Shown: positions 59,687 to 64,000 of the stretch, piece after piece
How the letters are laid out: each line of letters opens with the position of its first letter
Numbering within the stretch: the first letter of the stretch is position 1
Source: Clostridiales bacterium
GTDB lineage: Bacteria; Bacillota; Clostridia; Lachnospirales; Lachnospiraceae
NCBI GenBank assembly: GCA_012839295.1
Contig: DUNO01000008.1
Span: 1-64,000, forward strand
Direction of reading: 5' to 3'
DNA length: 64,000 nt
Notes under the pieces: generated by a model
Told to the model about the DNA's origin: nothing
The model's database searches: none
Seen by the model: the letters and a program-made list of their open reading frames with translations, nothing else
Position numbers and translations under genes: made by a program

Positions 59687-60196
59687 ATGAACCATACTGC
59701 AAGCATAATGAAAAAAGAAATCCGGGCAATTGCCAGCTACCGGGCGTTGATTATCAGTAAGGCATTTATTAGTATCCTGCTTGGCATTGTGACCTTATAT
59801 CTGGCTTACTTCAGATATCCGGCTTCCCCCCTGTATATCCTGCTGCTGCTTAATGCTCTTCCTCCTATCCTAAAATTTGCCTTCCAGGATTATGCAAAGC
59901 GTTATCCCAACAAGCTGCTGCTCGGAATCACACAGGATACCGATTTCACCCTAAACTACCTGAAGGGAAAATATAAGTACTCTAAACCGGGTTCTGTATC
60001 TAATTCTGTTTCCTATATAATCGCGCTCTTCCTGATGTGCTTATGGCAGCTGCAGTACAGCCGTTCAGGCAATACCGGCCCATACATGACCTTGGTCCCG
60101 GTCACCATCATGGCAGCTGGTCTGGGGCTTCGTTTCTTATCCGCCCTGCTTTATAATTTTAAGCTGCATTACGATATATCCCATAACAAAATGTAG
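59687..60196 (+). CDS. Hypothetical integral membrane protein (169 aa)
   Basis: Four likely membrane helices (for example KAFISILLGIVTLYLAYF and SPLYILLLLNALPPILKFAF). A basic loop (LKGKYKYSKPGSVSN) and a C-terminal HYDISHNKM end. The ATG at 59687 has an AAAGGAG site. It is a single plus-strand gene between mbl and tuf. Not recognised. Confidence 0.65.
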   Translation: MNHTASIMKKEIRAIASYRALIISKAFISILLGIVTLYLAYFRYPASPLYILLLLNALPPILKFAFQDYAKRYPNKLLLGITQDTDFTLNYLKGKYKYSKPGSVSNSVSYIIALFLMCLWQLQYSRSGNTGPYMTLVPVTIMAAGLGLRFLSALLYNFKLHYDISHNKM

Positions 60197-60295
60197 ACCT
60201 TCCACCTTCCTCAAATATATATCGGCGGTATCGCCTGTATTCTTAAGGCGCATGATCCATATTTCCCAGAACATGTGCCCATCAGCCACACAAAG

Positions 60296-60336
60296 AAACC
60301 CCCAGGTTCCTTATATCAAAGGGACTTGGGGGTTTT
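60296..60336. terminator. Terminator of tuf (bidirectional)
   Basis: AAACCCCCAGGT pairs with ACTTGGGGGTTT, with T and A runs at both ends. It ends tuf on the minus strand and serves the membrane-protein gene on the plus strand. Confidence 0.85.
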
Positions 60337-60354
60337 CTTAATTATGATTCAATA

Positions 60355-61548
60355 TTATTCAACGATTGTAGCAACCTTACCGGAACCTACTGTTCTACCA
60401 CCCTCACGGATAGCGAAGCCTAAACCTTGCTCCATAGCGATTGGATGAATCAATTCGATTGACATCTCAATGTTATCGCCAGGCATACACATCTCTACAC
60501 CTGCAGGAAGGTTACAAACACCAGTTACGTCAGTTGTTCTGAAATAGAACTGAGGTCTGTAGTTGTTGAAGAAAGGAGTATGACGTCCACCTTCTTCTTT
60601 TGTTAAAACGTAAACCTGAGCAGTGAATTTCTTGTGGCACTTGATTGAGCCTGGTTTGCAAAGAACCTGTCCTCTTTCGATTTCGTTTCTCTGAACACCA
60701 CGAAGAAGTGCACCGATGTTATCACCAGCCTGAGCCTCATCAAGAAGCTTACGGAACATCTCGATACCGGTACAAACAACTTTACGTGTCTCTTCCTTGA
60801 TACCAACGATTTCAACTTCCTCAGATACATGAAGAACACCACGCTCAACACGGCCTGTAGCAACTGTACCACGGCCAGTGATGGAGAATACGTCCTCTAC
60901 AGGCATTAAGAAAGGCTTATCTGTCTCTCTCTGAGGATCCGGAATCCAAGTGTCAACTGCATCGAATAATTCAACAATCTTGTCACCCCAAGAGCTTGAA
61001 GGATCTTCAAGAGCCTTAAGAGCAGAACCTTGGATGATAGGAGTATCATCGCCAGGGAACTCATACTCATTTAAAAGGTCTCTGATTTCCATCTCTACTA
61101 ATTCAAGTAACTCCGGATCATCAACCATGTCACACTTGTTCATGAATACTACGATATAAGGTACACCTACCTGACGGGAAAGTAAGATGTGCTCTTTTGT
61201 CTGAGCCATAACACCGTCAGTAGCAGCAACAACAAGGATAGCGCCGTCCATCTGAGCAGCACCAGTGATCATGTTCTTAACGTAGTCAGCATGTCCTGGG
61301 CAGTCAACGTGTGCATAGTGACGAGCCTTTGACTCGTACTCAACGTGGGATGTGGATATTGTGATTCCTCTTGCCTTCTCTTCCGGAGCCTTGTCGATCT
61401 GGTCGAATGCGATAGCCTCACCAGTACCTAATCTCTCATGAAGAGTCTTTGTGATAGCTGCTGTAAGGGTTGTTTTACCATGGTCAACGTGACCGATGGT
61501 ACCGATATTACAATGTGGTTTTGATCTGTTAAATTTAGCCTTAGCCAT
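60355..61548 (-). CDS. tuf: Elongation factor Tu
   Basis: G1 motif [19 protein letters not shown]3 [12 protein letters not shown] and G4 MNKCDMVDD are all intact. Domains 2 and 3 follow, ending [10 protein letters not shown]. The length (397) is normal. It carries aminoacyl-tRNA to the ribosome. GGAGGA precedes ATG by a short gap. Confidence 0.98.
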   Translation of the reverse strand: MAKAKFNRSKPHCNIGTIGHVDHGKTTLTAAITKTLHERLGTGEAIAFDQIDKAPEEKARGITISTSHVEYESKARHYAHVDCPGHADYVKNMITGAAQMDGAILVVAATDGVMAQTKEHILLSRQVGVPYIVVFMNKCDMVDDPELLELVEMEIRDLLNEYEFPGDDTPIIQGSALKALEDPSSSWGDKIVELFDAVDTWIPDPQRETDKPFLMPVEDVFSITGRGTVATGRVERGVLHVSEEVEIVGIKEETRKVVCTGIEMFRKLLDEAQAGDNIGALLRGVQRNEIERGQVLCKPGSIKCHKKFTAQVYVLTKEEGGRHTPFFNNYRPQFYFRTTDVTGVCNLPAGVEMCMPGDNIEMSIELIHPIAMEQGLGFAIREGGRTVGSGKVATIVE

Positions 61549-61727
61549 TTTTTAACGTCCTCCTTTAAAATTTATGCTATTAGCAAATGTTTATGCCCCC
61601 GGAGACAATTCTTGTCCTCCGCTTGAAGGGCTTGTTTATATTGCCTCATATGCCCTATTATATTTCAAGTAAGAAATATTTTCAAGCACAAAGATTGATA
61701 TACACATATTTTTAACTAGTTTACAGC

Positions 61728-63845
61728 TTATTTACCCTTTGTGGATAAAACTTTCTCTTGTACATTCTTCGGAACCTGTTCATAGGATGCGAAGAACATG
61801 GAATAAGCACCACGGCCCTGTGTCTTGGAACGGAGGGTTGTAGAGTATCCGAACATCTCAGATAACGGAACAAATCCTCTGATTAACTTGGTACCGTTGA
61901 TGTCCTCCGTGCCTTCAATACGGCCACGGCGGGAGCTGATATCACCGATTACGTCACCCATGTAATCCTCAGGAACAGTAACCTCTACCCTCATGATAGG
62001 CTCAAGAAGTACGGCACCACCTTTGTGCATCGCATCCTTGAACGCCATGGAACCGGCAATCTTGAACGCCATTTCACTGGAGTCGACCTCATGGTAAGAA
62101 CCGTCATAACAGGTAGCCTTGATACCGAGCACCGGATATCCGCCAAGCACACCAGCCTTGGTAGCTTCCTGGATACCGGCATCAACTGCAGGGATGTATT
62201 CCTTAGGAATCGCACCACCAACAATTGCATTAACGAATTCGTAGGTCTTTTCTGCATTAGCATCCATCGGCTCAAAGCGAACCTTACAGTGTCCGTACTG
62301 ACCACGACCACCGGACTGCTTAGCATATTTGCTGTCAACCTCAACCATCTTAGTAAAGCCTTCCTTGTATGCAACCTGAGGTGCACCAACGTTAGCCTCT
62401 ACCTTAAACTCACGGAGAAGTCTGTCTACGATAATTTCAAGATGGAGCTCGCCCATACCTGCAATAATGGTCTGGCCGGTTTCTTCATCCGTATAAGTCC
62501 TGAAGGTAGGATCTTCTTCAGCAAGCTTTGCTAAAGCTTCACCCATCTTGTCCTGACCAGCCTTTGTCTTAGGCTCGATAGCTACGTTGATAACCGGTTC
62601 AGGGAATTCCATGGACTCTAAGATTACAAAATGCTTCTCATCACAAAGTGTATCACCGGTTGTAGTACCCTTTAAGCCTACTGCAGCTGCGATATCACCG
62701 GAATAAACCTTCTCAAGGTCTTCCCTCTTATTGGCGTGCATCTGGAGAATACGTCCAACACGCTCCTTCTTATTCTTTGTGGAGTTTAATACGTAGGACC
62801 CTGAATTCAAGGTACCGGAGTAAACCCTAAAGAAGGCCAGCTTTCCAACGAATGGATCGGCCATAATCTTAAATGCCAATGCCGCAAAAGGTTCTTCATC
62901 GGAAGATTTCTTGTGAATCTCATTGCCGTTCTCATCAACACCCTTGATATCCGGGATATCGGTAGGTGCCGGCATGTACTCAATTACAGCATCCAATAAT
63001 TTTTGTACACCTTTATTCCTATATGCAGAACCACAGAGTACGGGAATGATCTGAGTGCTGATTGTAGCGCTTCTTAATCCAGCCTTTAACTCTGCTGTTG
63101 TAGGCTCTTCGCCCTCTAAGAATTTCTCAATCAGGTCATCATCTGTCTCACAGATGGACTCAATCATTGCTGCCCTGTATAATTCCGCCTCATCCTTCAT
63201 ATCCTCAGGAATCTCTTTGATTTCGATCTGCTCACCCTTATCATCCATATAATAATAAGCCTTCATCTCGAATAAATCGATGACTCCCTTGAAGGTATCT
63301 TCTTTGCCGATTGGTAACTGAATCGGGACTGCATTCTTGCCCAATCTGCTCTTGATCATACCTACAACGTTGAAAAAGTCTGCGCCGGAAATGTCCATCT
63401 TATTAACGAACGCCATTCTCGGAACGTTGTATTTATCAGCCTGACGCCATACTGTCTCAGACTGGGGTTCAACACCACCCTTTGCACAGAACACACCAAC
63501 TGCACTATCAAGTACACGCAGGGAACGCTCAACCTCAACAGTGAAGTCTACGTGTCCAGGTGTATCAATAATGTTGATACGATGCTCTAATGCGCCAGGA
63601 ATCTTATTGTGCTCAAACTCTTGTGTCCAGTGACATGTGGTAGCCGCTGATGTAATAGTGATACCTCTCTCCTGTTCCTGCTCCATCCAGTCCATGGTTG
63701 CAGTACCCTCGTGAGTATCACCAATTTTGTAGTTAACACCGGTATAGTACAAAATACGCTCGGTAAGAGTAGTCTTACCTGCATCAATATGCGCCATAAT
63801 ACCGATATTTCTGGTTCTCTCTAACGGATATTCTCTTCCTGCCAA
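61728..63845 (-). CDS. fusA: Elongation factor G
   Basis: The true start is TTG 63845, eight bases after AAGGAGG, giving the usual [21 protein letters not shown] longer frame to 63923 has no site and lacks homology. G1 is [16 protein letters not shown]3 [16 protein letters not shown] and G4 VNKMD. It catalyses ribosome translocation. rpsG lies just upstream and tuf downstream, the standard str-operon order. Confidence 0.97.
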   Translation of the reverse strand: MAGREYPLERTRNIGIMAHIDAGKTTLTERILYYTGVNYKIGDTHEGTATMDWMEQEQERGITITSAATTCHWTQEFEHNKIPGALEHRINIIDTPGHVDFTVEVERSLRVLDSAVGVFCAKGGVEPQSETVWRQADKYNVPRMAFVNKMDISGADFFNVVGMIKSRLGKNAVPIQLPIGKEDTFKGVIDLFEMKAYYYMDDKGEQIEIKEIPEDMKDEAELYRAAMIESICETDDDLIEKFLEGEEPTTAELKAGLRSATISTQIIPVLCGSAYRNKGVQKLLDAVIEYMPAPTDIPDIKGVDENGNEIHKKSSDEEPFAALAFKIMADPFVGKLAFFRVYSGTLNSGSYVLNSTKNKKERVGRILQMHANKREDLEKVYSGDIAAAVGLKGTTTGDTLCDEKHFVILESMEFPEPVINVAIEPKTKAGQDKMGEALAKLAEEDPTFRTYTDEETGQTIIAGMGELHLEIIVDRLLREFKVEANVGAPQVAYKEGFTKMVEVDSKYAKQSGGRGQYGHCKVRFEPMDANAEKTYEFVNAIVGGAIPKEYIPAVDAGIQEATKAGVLGGYPVLGIKATCYDGSYHEVDSSEMAFKIAGSMAFKDAMHKGGAVLLEPIMRVEVTVPEDYMGDVIGDISSRRGRIEGTEDINGTKLIRGFVPLSEMFGYSTTLRSKTQGRGAYSMFFASYEQVPKNVQEKVLSTKGK

Positions 63846-63960
63846 GGATAATTCCTCCTTAATTCTTGACAAACGAATTCCCGGCAAGGAATTACCAACT
63901 AAATTCCTTTGCAGAAAATCCATCTTGCTTTAACAAACATTGATAAATATTAATTTATCT

Positions 63961-64000
63961 TTACCATCTGTAATGGGCAAATGCCTTATTAGCGTCTGCC
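63961..64000 (-). CDS. rpsG: Ribosomal protein S7, 3' end
   Basis: The minus strand reads ADANKAFAHYRW then a stop, the conserved C-terminus of S7. Only the last 12 codons are inside the window. The gene's position before fusA supports the call. Confidence 0.85.
   Translation of the reverse strand, partial: ADANKAFAHYRW

Overview
The window looks like chromosome of a motile, Gram-positive, low-to-mid GC member of the Clostridia, most likely Lachnospiraceae. The support is a clostridial agr quorum-sensing locus (AgrD core ending in HQPKRP), flagellar rod genes behind an mbl-type mreB, long-form HPF, CvfB, YvyF, RecD2, a PilZ protein and strong AAGGAGG ribosome sites. No rRNA, tRNA or CRISPR array was seen. 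Most genes lie on the minus strand.

Region 1 (1-12.9 kb) is accessory, AT-rich and decaying. It holds an intact agrB-agrD pair, an agrC-agrA two-component pair, and debris of other agr copies: a response-regulator fragment, a promoter fused to an agrD tail, and a DUF6147-like pseudogene. Two paralogous membrane-protein genes are broken at different places. Several secreted proteins or lipoproteins and an ECF-like sigma/DUF4367 anti-sigma pair complete it. Two promoter regions carry the same 21-bp-spaced direct repeat, a good candidate AgrA (LytTR) site.

Region 2 (12.9-17.8 kb) is core: a YdcF-family protein, tex and lysC.

Region 3 (about 18-33 kb) is an integrated phage-like element. It has a tyrosine integrase, divergent CI/Cro-type regulators, Rha, a winged-helix/Xis-like protein, a DUF3987 (YfjI-like) protein, zinc-ribbon micro-proteins, a tape measure protein, a small-terminase-like HTH protein and its own sigma-70 factor. 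I find no portal, capsid, large terminase, tail tube or lysis gene, yet nearly all ORFs look intact. It resembles a phage satellite more than a randomly decayed prophage. It sits between apgM and lysC, so it separates aspartate kinase from the ACT-hom-apgM genes. A previously unlisted type I toxin/antisense RNA pair lies beside the integrase.

Region 4 (33-64 kb) is core: the threonine-branch genes; a polar amino-acid ABC transporter; cheW; prfB with a programmed +1 frameshift; secA; hpf; PilZ; an SH3-NlpC/P60 hydrolase; trxB; yjfB; thioesterase, cvfB, yvyF, comF and nucleotidyltransferase genes; recD2; flgJ-like, flhP and flhO; mbl; tuf, fusA and the 3' end of rpsG.

The most interesting unexplained signals are non-coding. 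They are a 61-bp two-hairpin repeat at three intergenic sites, a four-unit Shine-Dalgarno/anti-Shine-Dalgarno hairpin array before cheW, ten-base-phased repeat doublets in the mobile element, a promoter-leader-terminator before its late operon, a cluster of perfect DnaA boxes beside hpf, and two very long hairpins at gene-cluster ends. All identifications are by eye from motifs and family knowledge; no searches were run.
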